In this document: one piece after another, positions 34,507-43,829 of the stretch
Layout of the letters: each line of letters begins with the position of its first letter
Numbering within the stretch: the stretch's first letter is position 1
From: JAMXLO01 sp963812505
Lineage (GTDB): Bacteria > Pseudomonadota > Alphaproteobacteria > Acetobacterales > Acetobacteraceae
Assembly (NCBI GenBank): GCA_963812505.1
Contig: CAWEVM010000004.1
Location: forward strand, 1 to 64,000
Length of the DNA: 64,000 bases
Reading direction: 5' to 3'
Translations under genes and position numbers: made by a program
Notes under the pieces: model-generated
Database searches by the model: none
What the model saw: the letters and a program-made list of their open reading frames with translations, nothing else
What the model was told of the DNA's origin: nothing

Positions 34507-35163
34507 ATGACCTTCTCTCTCATCGGCCGCTGCCCCCGTACCGGACAGATCGGCGCTGCCGTGACCACATCCTCGATCGCCGTCGGCGCGCGCTGCGCCT
34601 ATTGCGCCGCCGGTGTTGGCGCTGTGCTGACGCAGCATCGCACCGATCCGCGGCTTGGGCCACGTGGGCTCGCGCTGCTGCGCTCCGGCTGCTCGGCGCA
34701 GCAGACATTGGATGCGCTAGTCGCCTCAACGTCGCACGCGCATTGGCGGCAGCTCGCCGTATTGGATGCGGCCGGCAACACAGCCGCTTTCAGCGGCGCA
34801 CGGGTCAAGCCGGAATTGGACGCGGCAACTGCACAGGACGCCTGCGCGATCGGCAATATCCTGGCGAACACGACGGTGCCTCCGGCGATGCTGCGCGCGT
34901 TCAAGGCCGACCCATCCGCCCCGCTGGCAGAGCGGCTGGTGGTGGCGCTGGAAGCGGGCCTCGCGGCAGGCGGCGAGCCTGTGCCCGTGCGCAGTGCGCA
35001 TCTGCTGGTGGTGGAGCGCGAGAGCTTCCCGCTCATCGACCTGCGGATCGATTGGAGTGACAGGCCGATCGCCGAACTTCGCTCGCTGTGGCAGCTCTAT
35101 GCGCCGCAGAGCAACGATTATCTGGTGCGTGCGCTCGATCCCGACAATCCGTCGATCACCTGA
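34507..35163 (+). CDS. DUF1028 (Ntn-hydrolase-like) protein
   Basis: 218 aa. It begins MTFSLIGRCPRTGQIGAAVT, the conserved DUF1028 start, followed by SIAVGARCAYCAAGVGAVLT and QHRTDPRLGPRGLALLRSG. The family has an N-terminal nucleophile hydrolase fold; biochemical roles are poorly known and some are linked to peptidase-like activity. It is divergent from the DMT/aconitase-X operon, suggesting a shared pathway, though this is inference. Confidence 0.88.
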   Translation: MTFSLIGRCPRTGQIGAAVTTSSIAVGARCAYCAAGVGAVLTQHRTDPRLGPRGLALLRSGCSAQQTLDALVASTSHAHWRQLAVLDAAGNTAAFSGARVKPELDAATAQDACAIGNILANTTVPPAMLRAFKADPSAPLAERLVVALEAGLAAGGEPVPVRSAHLLVVERESFPLIDLRIDWSDRPIAELRSLWQLYAPQSNDYLVRALDPDNPSIT

Positions 35164-35306
35164 GCGCAAATCTGCGCTTGCCATTTGCACCGCTTCTGGG
35201 CTAATGAGCAGTTATGGCACGGATGCAGATCATTTCCGCCTCACGATTTTGGTACCGCTGGTACACACCGGCGGCCTAGGATCGTGCACTACTAGCAGGA
35301 ACCCCG

Positions 35307-35329
35307 AAGCCGCCCCGTCAAGGCGGCTT
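35307..35329 (+). terminator. Hairpin after the DUF1028 gene
   Basis: AAGCCGCC (35307-35314) and GGCGGCTT (35322-35329) form a perfect 8-bp stem with seven-base loop, followed by TCGCATTTC. It probably ends the DUF1028 transcript, but it also lies 70 bases before a short ORF that precedes the DAHP synthase gene, so an attenuator role is possible. Confidence 0.6.
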
Positions 35330-35398
35330 TCGCATTTCTACGGCATCGGAAATCGGATTTCGCCAAGACAGAGCGGCCTCTTACTGAAGGAGGCTCGT

Positions 35399-35500
35399 AT
35401 GTCCAGTTCAGGATTCGATTTCGACGTCATCACCGGCCCGTCCGTTCCGAGGCCCGTACCGCAACCCGCACCGCCTCGCGCGCCTCAGCGACCGCGATGA
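35399..35500 (+). CDS. 33-codon proline-rich ORF before DAHP synthase
   Basis: Begins ATG 35399 directly after GAAGGAGGCTCGT, a strong ribosome site, and ends with TGA six bases before the next ATG. The peptide starts MSSSGFDFDVITGP and its second half is mostly Pro, Arg and Gln. It has two Phe and no Trp or Tyr, so a classical aromatic attenuation leader is not obvious. It may be a small protein or a translational leader for the synthase gene. Confidence 0.5.
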   Translation: MSSSGFDFDVITGPSVPRPVPQPAPPRAPQRPR

Positions 35501-35506
35501 CGCGCC

Positions 35507-36886
35507 ATGTGGACACCACAGGACTGGCGCGCCTGCCCGATCGCGCAGGCGCCGATCTATCCGGACGCAGCGGCGCTTGACGCTGTCGAGGCGGAACTTC
35601 GCGTCGCACCACCACTGATCTTCGCCGGCGAGGCGCGCGCATTGAAGGCGCAGCTTGCCAGCGCCATGGCAGGCGAGGCGTTTCTGTTGCAAGCCGGCGA
35701 CTGTGCGGAATCGTTCGCCGAATTCCATGCCAACGCGTTGCGCGACACGGTGAAGGTGCTGCTGCAAATGGCGGTGGTGCTCAGTTATGCCGCCGCCGTG
35801 CCGGTGGTGAAGGTCGCGCGTTTGGCCGGGCAGTTCGCCAAGCCGCGCTCTCAACCCACAGAGACGATCGATGGCGTCACTCTGCCCTCCTATCGCGGTG
35901 ACATCGTCAACGACATCACGTTCGATGCGGCGGCGCGCACGCCGGACCCGTCGCGAATGCTGCGCGCCTACAATCAGTCGGCGATCACGCTCAATCTGCT
36001 GCGCGCCTTCACGCAAGGCGGCTTTGCCGACCTGGCGCGGGTGCAGCAGTGGAACCAGGCGTTCATTGCGGCGTCACCGCAAGGTGAGCGCTATGGCGAG
36101 ATCTGCCGGCGCATCCAGGAGTCGCTGGCGTTCATGGCGGCCTGCGGCCTGACGTCGGCAAACGCGCCTCAGCTTCGCTCGGCCGAGTTCTACACCAGCC
36201 ACGATGCGATGCTGCTGAACTACGAAGAGCCATTGGCGCGGCAGGACTCGCTGACCGGCGATTGGTACGCATGTTCCACGCATTTGCCATGGATCGGCGA
36301 GCGCACGCGGCAGGCGGATGGCGCGCACGTTGCATTCATGCGCGGTGTCGCCAACCCGCTGGGTCTGAAATGCGGGCCGACGATGACCCCGGACGAAGTG
36401 CTTCGTCTGATCGACACGCTCAATCCGCGGAACGAGCCGGGGCGGCTGACGCTGATCACGCGCATGGGTGCGGAGCGCATCGGCACCGGATTGCCTCCGC
36501 TGATACGGGCCGTGCGGCGTGCAGGACATAGCGTGGTGTGGTCGTGCGATCCAATGCACGGCAATACGGTGACGACTGAAACAGGACGCAAGACACGTCC
36601 GTTCGACCGGATCATCGCGGAACTGCGCGCCTGCTTTGCGGTGCATCGTGCGGAGGGAAGCCGGCTCGGTGGTATGCACATCGAGATGACCGGCAAGGAT
36701 GTCACCGAATGCACCGGTGGCGCGCAACGGATCGATGAGGACGCGCTCGCGGATCGCTATCATACGCATTGCGACCCACGGCTGAACGGCTCGCAGGCGT
36801 TGGAGCTGGCGTTCCTGGTTGCGGAGGAGCTGAAGAAGGAGCGGCAGCGGCAGCGCACGGTTGCACTGCCTGCGGCAGCAGAATAG
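35507..36886 (+). CDS. 3-deoxy-7-phosphoheptulonate synthase, class II
   Basis: 459 aa, plant-like class II DAHP synthase, first step of the shikimate pathway (phosphoenolpyruvate plus erythrose 4-phosphate). Conserved stretches include AFLLQAGDCAESFAEFHAN, the metal-binding CDPMHGNTVTTETGRKTRPF and GGMHIEMTGKDVTECTGGA. The frame is full length. It converges with msrB, whose stop lies four bases past its own. Confidence 0.95.
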   Translation: MWTPQDWRACPIAQAPIYPDAAALDAVEAELRVAPPLIFAGEARALKAQLASAMAGEAFLLQAGDCAESFAEFHANALRDTVKVLLQMAVVLSYAAAVPVVKVARLAGQFAKPRSQPTETIDGVTLPSYRGDIVNDITFDAAARTPDPSRMLRAYNQSAITLNLLRAFTQGGFADLARVQQWNQAFIAASPQGERYGEICRRIQESLAFMAACGLTSANAPQLRSAEFYTSHDAMLLNYEEPLARQDSLTGDWYACSTHLPWIGERTRQADGAHVAFMRGVANPLGLKCGPTMTPDEVLRLIDTLNPRNEPGRLTLITRMGAERIGTGLPPLIRAVRRAGHSVVWSCDPMHGNTVTTETGRKTRPFDRIIAELRACFAVHRAEGSRLGGMHIEMTGKDVTECTGGAQRIDEDALADRYHTHCDPRLNGSQALELAFLVAEELKKERQRQRTVALPAAAE

Positions 36887-36889
36887 TTG

Positions 36890-37318
36890 TCAGTCCGGCT
36901 TGAAGTCCATCGCCGCGCCGTTCATGCAGTAGCGCTGCCCGGTCGGGCGAGGCCCATCGTCGAACACGTGGCCGAGGTGACCGCCGCAGTTGCTGCAATG
37001 CACCTCGGTGCGCGTCGTGAAGAGACTGCGGTCTTCGGTGGAACCGACCGCTCCTTCCAGCGGCTGATAGAAGCTGGGCCAGCCGGTGCCGCTTTCGAAC
37101 TTGGTACCGGAGGCGAACAGCTCCTGACCGCAGCCGGCGCAGACGAACTTGCCGTGCCGCTTTTCCGCGTTCAGCGGGCTGGTGCCGGCGCGCTCCGTGC
37201 CATGCTTGCGCAACACCTGGTATTGCGCGGGCGAGAGTTTCGCGCGCCACTCCTCCTCGGTGTGGGTCACGGGAAACGTCTCGGTATCCGCTGTGTTCGA
37301 CGAGCCGAACAGCCGCAT
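36890..37318 (-). CDS. msrB: Peptide methionine (R)-S-oxide reductase
   Basis: 142 aa from ATG 37318 (MRLFGSSNTADTETFPVTHT). Two zinc CxxC pairs (CAGC and CSNC), the substrate block SGTGWPSFYQPL, HLGHVFDDGPRPTGQRYCMN with the catalytic cysteine in RYCMN. It reduces methionine R-sulfoxide in oxidised proteins. No signal peptide, so cytoplasmic. Divergent from the FAH-family gene by 66 bases. Confidence 0.95.
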   Translation of the reverse strand: MRLFGSSNTADTETFPVTHTEEEWRAKLSPAQYQVLRKHGTERAGTSPLNAEKRHGKFVCAGCGQELFASGTKFESGTGWPSFYQPLEGAVGSTEDRSLFTTRTEVHCSNCGGHLGHVFDDGPRPTGQRYCMNGAAMDFKPD

Positions 37319-37384
37319 GGGCCTGCCTCCTGGGTTCATCGCTCTTAGTATAGGGTGCCGGGCCTGGCTTTGGGAGGACAGGGG

Positions 37385-38566
37385 ATGACCGCATTTCGTG
37401 AGGCGTTGCTGCCCGTGCTGCCGGACGACAGCACTTATGCCGCACTGGCGGGTCGCGTGTGGCGCCCTGATGTCGGCGGTCCGTCCGTCGTGGCGGTGCG
37501 GGACGGCGATCTGCTCGACATATCGGCGAGCTTCCCCACCATGCGCGATCTGTGCGAGGCCGATGCACCAGCTGAACGTCTGCGCGCCGCGACAGGCGAG
37601 CGCATCGGCGGGCTGGATGACGTGCTGGCCAACACTCCACCCGACCATCGCGATCGCAACAAGCCGTGGCTGCTGGCGCCGATCGATCTGCAGGCGATCA
37701 AGGCGGCCGGCGTGACGTTCGTCCTGTCGATGATCGAACGCGTGATCGAGGAGCGTGCGCGCGGGGACCTGAACGCTGCAGTGGCAATTCGCGCGGAGGT
37801 GAACCGGCTGGTCGGCGACGATCTGGCCAGGCTCAAGCCTGGATCAGCCGAGGCGAGCCACCTGAAGCAGGTGCTGATCGAGCAAGGCGCATGGAGCCAG
37901 TATCTCGAGGTCGGCATCGGTGAGGACGCAGAGATCTTCACCAAGGCGCAGCCGATGGCCGCGGTCGGCACCGGCATGGATGCGGGGATTCATCCGAAGT
38001 CGTCGTGGAACAACCCGGAGCCCGAGGTGGTGCTGGTCGCGTCATCGTCAGGCCGCATCGTCGGCGCGACATTGGGCAACGACGTGAACCTGCGCGACGT
38101 GGAGGGGCGATCCGCGCTGCTGCTCGGCAAGGCAAAGGACAACAACGCGTCATGCGCGATCGGGCCGTTGCTGCGCTTCTTCGACGCACGGTTCACGCTG
38201 GACGACGTCCGGCAGACGACGGTTTCGCTCACCGTCGCGGGGGACGATGGATTCAAACTGAGCGGCGCGTCATCGATTGCAAAGATCAGTCGCGACCCGG
38301 CCGATCTGGTGGCGCAGATGGTGAACCAGCATCACCGCTATCCTGACGGTGCGGTGCTGTTCCTCGGCACGATGTTCGCGCCGGTGGAGGATCGCGACGC
38401 GCCAGGCAAAGGGTTCACCCACAAGACCGGCGACGTCGTGACGATCGCGGCGCCGAAGCTGGGTAGGCTGGTAAACCGGATGATGCCGACGGACCAGTGC
38501 GAGGCGTGGAGCTTCGGCGCGGCGGCGCTGATGCGGAATCTCGCGAGGCGGAGGTTGCTTGCATAG
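37385..38566 (+). CDS. Fumarylacetoacetate hydrolase-family protein (dehydratase type)
   Basis: 393 aa. The FAH-type metal ligands are recognisable in QYLEVGIGEDAEIFTKAQPM, the NPEPEVVLVASSSGRIVGAT glutamates and the following GNDVNLRDVEGRSALLLGKA. This long version resembles the 2-keto-3-deoxy-sugar-acid dehydratases (XylX-like) better than short isomerases, which would fit the enolase-superfamily dehydratase encoded convergently next door. The exact substrate is unknown. RBS AGGACAGGGG precedes the ATG. Confidence 0.8.
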   Translation: MTAFREALLPVLPDDSTYAALAGRVWRPDVGGPSVVAVRDGDLLDISASFPTMRDLCEADAPAERLRAATGERIGGLDDVLANTPPDHRDRNKPWLLAPIDLQAIKAAGVTFVLSMIERVIEERARGDLNAAVAIRAEVNRLVGDDLARLKPGSAEASHLKQVLIEQGAWSQYLEVGIGEDAEIFTKAQPMAAVGTGMDAGIHPKSSWNNPEPEVVLVASSSGRIVGATLGNDVNLRDVEGRSALLLGKAKDNNASCAIGPLLRFFDARFTLDDVRQTTVSLTVAGDDGFKLSGASSIAKISRDPADLVAQMVNQHHRYPDGAVLFLGTMFAPVEDRDAPGKGFTHKTGDVVTIAAPKLGRLVNRMMPTDQCEAWSFGAAALMRNLARRRLLA

Positions 38567-38583
38567 TGACAGGGGGACGACCC

Positions 38584-39690
38584 TTAGCTCAGCACCGCCT
38601 CCGTCTTCCGCTTGATCAGATCGAAGTCGATCTCCGCGGCCAGGCCCGAGCCTGTCGGGGCATGCAGCATCCCCTCGCCATCGATCTCTAGCTCCTTCGC
38701 CATGCCGAATTTGTGCGCCCCGTCGGGCAGCAGCACCTCGAACATCGTGGTGTTGCGGATCGCCATGCACAGATGCAGGTTGGCCAGGTTGTTCAGCGAA
38801 TTGCCCGAGTGATGCACTTCGTACTTGATGTTGAACGCCTCGCCGAGATGCGCGGTCTTCAACATGGTGGTAAGGCCGCCCTTATTCGGGATATCGCCGC
38901 GCAGATAGTCGGTGGCGCGCTCGGTCAGCCAGATCGGATAGGTCTCCAGTCCGCCGGCGGGAAACTCCGTCGCCATGATCGGGATATCCAGCTTCTCGCG
39001 CAGCTTGACGTAGTTGTAGATGTCCTCGTCCGACATCGGATCTTCGTACCAGTAGTAGCCCATCTCCTCGATCGCACGGCCGACGCGCAGCGCATCGGTG
39101 TAGCTGTAGCTCCAGGTGGAATCGAGCATCAGCCGGAAGTCATCGCCCACCGCCTTGCGAACCGCCGCGCATACCTTGATGTCCTGATCCGGATCGCGCG
39201 GCGGATGGATCTTGTAGGCGCGCCAGCCGTTTGCCTTGAACGTCTGCGCCTGATCGACATAGGCCGCGATGTCGGGCAACACCTGCGAGCTCGCATAGGC
39301 AAGGATCGAAGTGCGGCATGTGCCCATCAGCGCGTGTATCGGCAGCTTGGCGATCTTGCCGCACAGATCCCACAGTGCAGTGTCCACCGCCCCGATCGTG
39401 CGGTAGCTGACAATGCGCGACACCAGTCGCATGGCGCCGTGGATGCGCTCGCGCTCCAGCGGGTTCTGCCCCATCAGCATCGGCTTGAGCGACCGGATAA
39501 GCTGCGGTCCGTCCATCGACGCGGGATTGGTCGCGGCACCCAGAAACGCGTGGCCTTCCAATCCCTCGTCTGTGTGGATGCGCAGCAGGCCGAGATTGCT
39601 GGTGGACGAGGCCAGCGCGCCAAGGTGATAGCGCGTCGCCGGGATGCCGTCCCACGCGACGATGGTCAGCGATACGTCGTCGATCTTCAT
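38584..39690 (-). CDS. Enolase-superfamily (mandelate racemase/muconate cycloisomerase) protein
   Basis: 368 aa. A capping domain (MKIDDVSLTIVAWDGIPATR) precedes the barrel. Metal ligands appear as MLDSTWSY, YEDPMSD and ATEFPAG; the second-strand base is AYKIHPP (K-x-H), and YEVHHSGNSLNNLANLHLC carries a histidine near the end. This combination suggests abstraction of an alpha proton from a carboxylate, i.e. a sugar-acid dehydratase. It is the last gene of the hyuA-hyuB-CDGSH operon, four bases from the CDGSH gene. Confidence 0.87.
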   Translation of the reverse strand: MKIDDVSLTIVAWDGIPATRYHLGALASSTSNLGLLRIHTDEGLEGHAFLGAATNPASMDGPQLIRSLKPMLMGQNPLERERIHGAMRLVSRIVSYRTIGAVDTALWDLCGKIAKLPIHALMGTCRTSILAYASSQVLPDIAAYVDQAQTFKANGWRAYKIHPPRDPDQDIKVCAAVRKAVGDDFRLMLDSTWSYSYTDALRVGRAIEEMGYYWYEDPMSDEDIYNYVKLREKLDIPIMATEFPAGGLETYPIWLTERATDYLRGDIPNKGGLTTMLKTAHLGEAFNIKYEVHHSGNSLNNLANLHLCMAIRNTTMFEVLLPDGAHKFGMAKELEIDGEGMLHAPTGSGLAAEIDFDLIKRKTEAVLS

Positions 39691-39693
39691 GTG

Positions 39694-39939
39694 CTACAGA
39701 CTCCGATGCGTCCCGTCGCAACGGGGCTTGTTGCCGCTGTTCTTGCAGCCGCAGAACGCGACCTGGCCGGATTCCTCCGCCTTGAACTCGACCGGCGCGA
39801 AGCCGCTGCCCTTGTGTGATCCGTCGCAGTACGGCTGGTTGCCGCTCTTGCCGCAGGCGCACCACCAATACGACTTGCCGGCCTCCACATCCATCCGATA
39901 GGGGCTCTTCTGCGCGATGACCGGTTGCGTGCCTGACAT
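39694..39939 (-). CDS. Dual CDGSH iron-sulfur protein
   Basis: 81 aa with two complete CDGSH motifs, CACGKSGNQPYCDGSH and CGCKNSGNKPRCDGTH, each expected to bind a [2Fe-2S] cluster through three Cys and one His. Electron-transfer or redox-sensing role is typical. ATG 39939 follows AAGGAGAGTGG. The gene lies 19 bases after hyuB and four before the enolase-superfamily gene, so it may serve the oxidation step of this operon (inference). Confidence 0.9.
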   Translation of the reverse strand: MSGTQPVIAQKSPYRMDVEAGKSYWWCACGKSGNQPYCDGSHKGSGFAPVEFKAEESGQVAFCGCKNSGNKPRCDGTHRSL

Positions 39940-39958
39940 TTCCACTCTCCTTGTTCTC

Positions 39959-41653
39959 TCACATCGAGTCGGCGCCGTAGTCGCGGCGTGCCGCCAGCGG
40001 GGTAACGTATCCGTCCAGCAGGTCTTCGGAAAGATGCGCGCGATCGCGGCCGGACGGTGGGCCATAGCCGCCGGAACCAGGCGCCTCGATCACCACCAGC
40101 GAACCGCCGGGCGCGATGAAGCCGCCCTTGCTGATCAGCCTGCGCGCGTTGCCATTCGGCGGTATCAGTTCCAGCTTCGCTGGCGCGCCTGACTTGCCAC
40201 CGGCGAGACCGAACGGCGGCGTGACGGTGCGTTCGCAGCAGACCGCCGCATGGGCCTGCCGCTCCAGTACGCGCCACACGCGACGCACGCCGAGGCCGCC
40301 GCGCCACGTGCCGGCACCGCCGCTGTCAGGCACCAGCGCGTATTCCTCCACGCGCAGCGGAAAGCTCATCTCGATGATCTCGATCGGCGTGTTCATCATG
40401 TTGGAGACGGTCGATGCGACGGCGTTGATGCCATCTTTCACCGGCCGCGCGCCGAAGCCACCCTTCACCGATTCGTAGCTGACATAGCGCTCGTCGGTGC
40501 GATAGTCGGTGCCGCCGAATGTCATGACCGCAGAGGTGCCCTGCGATCCCGCCATCACGGTGCGCGGCGTGAAGGCGAACATCGCCGCCATCACCATGTC
40601 GGCGACGCGATGCGAAATCTCGTGGTTGGCGTACACCACCGGTGCGGGTAGCTGCGCGTTCACCACCGAGCCCGGGGGCGCGGTCACCGTGACCGGACGC
40701 CAGCAGCCGGAGTTGGGCGGGATCAGGCTTTTTGGATCGGCGATCATCTTCAGCGCGCAGAACACACCGGACGCGGTCACCGTGAGCGGCGCGTTCATTG
40801 GTCCGGCCACCTGCGGATCGGAGCCGGTGAAGTCGGCAACGATCGTATCGCCGCGCTTGATGATGCGAAGCTTCACGGTGAACGTCTCGTCATCGACCTC
40901 GCCCGGCGCGATGACACCATCGCCGTCGAAGACATCGGAAAACTCCGCCTCACCATCGGGCAGTGCACGCAGCGCGGCACGCATCATGGTTTCCGAGTAG
41001 TCCTGCACCTCCTGCATGATGTCGAGCAGCGTGTCGGTGCCGTATTTGGCCGCAAGTGCCTGCAATCGAGCGGCGGCACGCCAGTTCGCCGCCACCTGGG
41101 CGCGCAGATCACCGAGGCGCTCGGTGGGGGTGCGGACATTCGCGAAGATTATCGCCTCGATGGCGGGGTCCGGCTTGCCGTCACGATACAAACGTATAGG
41201 CGGCAGGCGCAGGCCTTCGCCGTAGATCTCGGTCACCGCGCCGTAACTGCCGGGCGTGGCGCTGCCGATGTCGGGCCAGTGCGCACGCACGCAGCCGAAG
41301 CCGAGCAGGCGGCCCTCGTGGAAGGCAGGCGCAACGACATTCACGTCGGGCAGATGCGAGCCACCCTGATATGGATCGTTATGAATGAACACGTCACCAG
41401 GCGCGACATCAGGGAACGCCTGCACGACCGCGCGCACCGCATCGGGCATGGAGCCGAGGTGAATCGGCAGATCGGGACCTTGCGCGACCATGTTGCCCTG
41501 AACATCGAAGATGCCGCAGGAGTAGTCGCCGGCCACCTTCAGCAGTGGCGAATACGCTGTCTTCGCCAGGACGATCTTCATCTCCTCGGCCGCGCATGTG
41601 AGCGCGTTCTTCACCACCTCGAAGCGGGCTGGGTCGGTCTTCAGTCGATGCAT
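39959..41653 (-). CDS. Hydantoinase B/oxoprolinase subunit
   Basis: 564 aa. The block NDPYQGGSHLPDVNVVAPAF and GCVRAHWPDIGSATPGSYGA are strong HyuB features, and NHEISHRVADMVMAAMFAFT and TYR-like later regions follow. With HyuA it hydrolyses hydantoins or oxoproline, or acts as part of acetone/acetophenone carboxylase-like complexes. Start ATG 41653 (MHRLKTDPARFEVVKNALTC) lies 11 bases after hyuA; GTG 41668 is an alternative. Confidence 0.9.
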   Translation of the reverse strand: MHRLKTDPARFEVVKNALTCAAEEMKIVLAKTAYSPLLKVAGDYSCGIFDVQGNMVAQGPDLPIHLGSMPDAVRAVVQAFPDVAPGDVFIHNDPYQGGSHLPDVNVVAPAFHEGRLLGFGCVRAHWPDIGSATPGSYGAVTEIYGEGLRLPPIRLYRDGKPDPAIEAIIFANVRTPTERLGDLRAQVAANWRAAARLQALAAKYGTDTLLDIMQEVQDYSETMMRAALRALPDGEAEFSDVFDGDGVIAPGEVDDETFTVKLRIIKRGDTIVADFTGSDPQVAGPMNAPLTVTASGVFCALKMIADPKSLIPPNSGCWRPVTVTAPPGSVVNAQLPAPVVYANHEISHRVADMVMAAMFAFTPRTVMAGSQGTSAVMTFGGTDYRTDERYVSYESVKGGFGARPVKDGINAVASTVSNMMNTPIEIIEMSFPLRVEEYALVPDSGGAGTWRGGLGVRRVWRVLERQAHAAVCCERTVTPPFGLAGGKSGAPAKLELIPPNGNARRLISKGGFIAPGGSLVVIEAPGSGGYGPPSGRDRAHLSEDLLDGYVTPLAARRDYGADSM

Positions 41654-41664
41654 CTGCTCACCTG

Positions 41665-43746
41665 TCACGTCGCAACGCTCCTCGCGATGACAATGTATCC
41701 AAGCTCGTCGATCTGTGCCTGCCATCCCGGCGGCACGACCGTGGTGGAGTCCATCGCCTCGATGATCGCGGGGCCGACGATCTGCATGCCAGCGGTCAAC
41801 CCATCGCGCCAGTGCACAGGCGTCGAGGTGAAGCCGCTTTCGGCAAACCATACGTCACGGTCGCGCACACGCGCGCTCGCGGGATCCCCGCGCTGCGCCA
41901 AGACAAGATCGGGCAACCGGCCGAATGCCGTCAGGCGCAGATTCACCAGCTGCACCCGCTCCGAGCGGTTTGCATGTCCATAGGTCTGTTCGTGTCTCGC
42001 GTGGAAAGCGACAGCAAGTCCATCCAGTGTGGCACGGGTGATTTCGCCCTCGGCAATCGGCACTGTCAGCTCGTACGCCTGCCGCCGATAACGTACATCC
42101 GCCTGGCGCAGCAACACCTGCCGTTCTGACGGAACGCGAGCCGCACGCAGCATCTCACGTCCCGACTGCTCCATGCCGCTGAACACCCCTGCGACACGCG
42201 CCGCGTCAATGCTGCCCAGATCGGCGTACAGCGTGCGCGAATAATCGCGCTTGAGATCGCTTGCCACCAGTCCAAGTGCCGAGAATGCACCAGGCGCCGG
42301 CGGCACGATCACTTCCGGTATCTGCAATTCCTCGGCCAGCGACACTGCATGCACAGGGCCCGCGCCGCCAAAGGCGATGAGGCTGAACTCCTGCGGATCG
42401 TGGCCGCGTTCGATCGACACGATGCGCAATGCCTGCGCCATATTGCTGTTGACGACTTCGACGATGCGCGCCGCGGCTTCCAGTACGGTCATGCCGAGTG
42501 GCCGCGCGATTGCCGCGTCGATCGCTCGTTCCGCCGCGGCGAGATCGATGCGCAACGCACCACCGAGCAGCGCTTCACGGTCAAGATAACCGAGCACCAT
42601 GTCCGCGTCGGTCACCGTTGGCGCGGTGCCACCGATGCCATAGCACGCGGGACCAGGGGATGCGCCTGCACTGTGCGGGCCCACCTTCAGCGCACCACCC
42701 GGATCGACCCATGCAATCGAGCCGCCACCGGCACTGACTTCCGCGAGGTCGATCACCGGCACGCGGATCGGATGACCGGTGCCGTGCATCCAGCGATTGG
42801 CATGGCCGGCGCCGCCGACCTCGAATTCGGCGGTGACAGACACCTCGCCATCGGCGATCACGCTGGCCTTCGCCGTGGTGCCGCCCATGTCGAACGAGAT
42901 CAGGTTCGGCCGAGCCAACTGCCGACCCGCCAGCGAGGCGGCGATCACGCCGGCGGCGGGACCAGACTCGACCGCCATCGCCGGCATGCGCAGTCCCTCC
43001 GCGATGTCGAACACACCGCCAGACGAGCCCATGACATGCAGTTGCGGCAAACCGAGGCGCGATATCGCGCTCTGCAGACGGTCGAGATACGAAGCCAGCA
43101 CCGGTCCCACCACGGCACAGACCGCCGTCGTGCTGGCGCGTTCGAATTCGCGGATCTCGGGCAGCACCTCGGATGACAGGTATACCGCGACGCCAGGCAG
43201 CGCGGCACGCAACGCTTTGCCCACGAGACGCTCGTGTGCGTCGTTCAGGAAGGAAAACAGCAACGACACCGCGACCGTCTGCAATCCCGCGTCGCCGATC
43301 GCCGCGATCAGCGCCGGCAGTTCGTCCTCTGCCAGGGGAGCCACCACCTCGCCTTGCGCATCGATCCGCTCGGTGATCTCGAACCGCCAGCGCCGCGGCA
43401 CTAATACCGCGGGCGGGTCCTGCAGCAGATCATAGAGATCGGCTCGCGATGAACGCCGCAACTCCAAGATGTCGCGCATGCCACGCGTCGTGACGAACCC
43501 GGCGCGTGCGCCCTTGTTCTCCAGCAACGCGTTGGTCACCACCGTGGTGGCATGTGACAGAAACGAAACATCGCCAGGGTCGATGCGGTTCGTATCCAGA
43601 CCCTGCCGGATGCCGTCGATCACCGCGTGGCCGAAATCATGCGGCGTGGTCAGCAGCTTGACGATGGCCATGCGGCCGGTCTCTTCCTCCACCAGAGCGA
43701 CGTCGGTGAAGGTGCCGCCGATATCGATGCCGATCCGCCACGCCAT
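41665..43746 (-). CDS. Hydantoinase A/oxoprolinase subunit
   Basis: 693 aa. The ATP-binding start is MAWRIGIDIGGTFTDVALVE; FDMGGTTAKASVIADGEVSV and GSSGGVFDIAEGLRMPAMAV are conserved blocks. It is the ATP-using half of an HyuAB enzyme. ATG 43746 is chosen on the family start; upstream frame to 43818 lacks similarity. Its last seven residues (ARSVAT region) are encoded by a half copy of the palindromic repeat (41668-41692). Confidence 0.9.
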   Translation of the reverse strand: MAWRIGIDIGGTFTDVALVEEETGRMAIVKLLTTPHDFGHAVIDGIRQGLDTNRIDPGDVSFLSHATTVVTNALLENKGARAGFVTTRGMRDILELRRSSRADLYDLLQDPPAVLVPRRWRFEITERIDAQGEVVAPLAEDELPALIAAIGDAGLQTVAVSLLFSFLNDAHERLVGKALRAALPGVAVYLSSEVLPEIREFERASTTAVCAVVGPVLASYLDRLQSAISRLGLPQLHVMGSSGGVFDIAEGLRMPAMAVESGPAAGVIAASLAGRQLARPNLISFDMGGTTAKASVIADGEVSVTAEFEVGGAGHANRWMHGTGHPIRVPVIDLAEVSAGGGSIAWVDPGGALKVGPHSAGASPGPACYGIGGTAPTVTDADMVLGYLDREALLGGALRIDLAAAERAIDAAIARPLGMTVLEAAARIVEVVNSNMAQALRIVSIERGHDPQEFSLIAFGGAGPVHAVSLAEELQIPEVIVPPAPGAFSALGLVASDLKRDYSRTLYADLGSIDAARVAGVFSGMEQSGREMLRAARVPSERQVLLRQADVRYRRQAYELTVPIAEGEITRATLDGLAVAFHARHEQTYGHANRSERVQLVNLRLTAFGRLPDLVLAQRGDPASARVRDRDVWFAESGFTSTPVHWRDGLTAGMQIVGPAIIEAMDSTTVVPPGWQAQIDELGYIVIARSVAT
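41668..41692. repeat. Palindromic repeat half-copy inside the hyuA end
   Basis: These 25 bases match 23 of 25 of the right arm of the repeat at 21843-21867 (CGTCGC-ACGCTCCTCGC-ATGACA). They supply the last codons of hyuA, just before its stop. Confidence 0.6.
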
Positions 43747-43829
43747 GCCGTCAGTTCCCGCACTGCATCGGCCAGCATAGGTGGCACAGGGATTGAGGCA
43801 AGCATCGCCACCGCGCACACTGCACAGTC

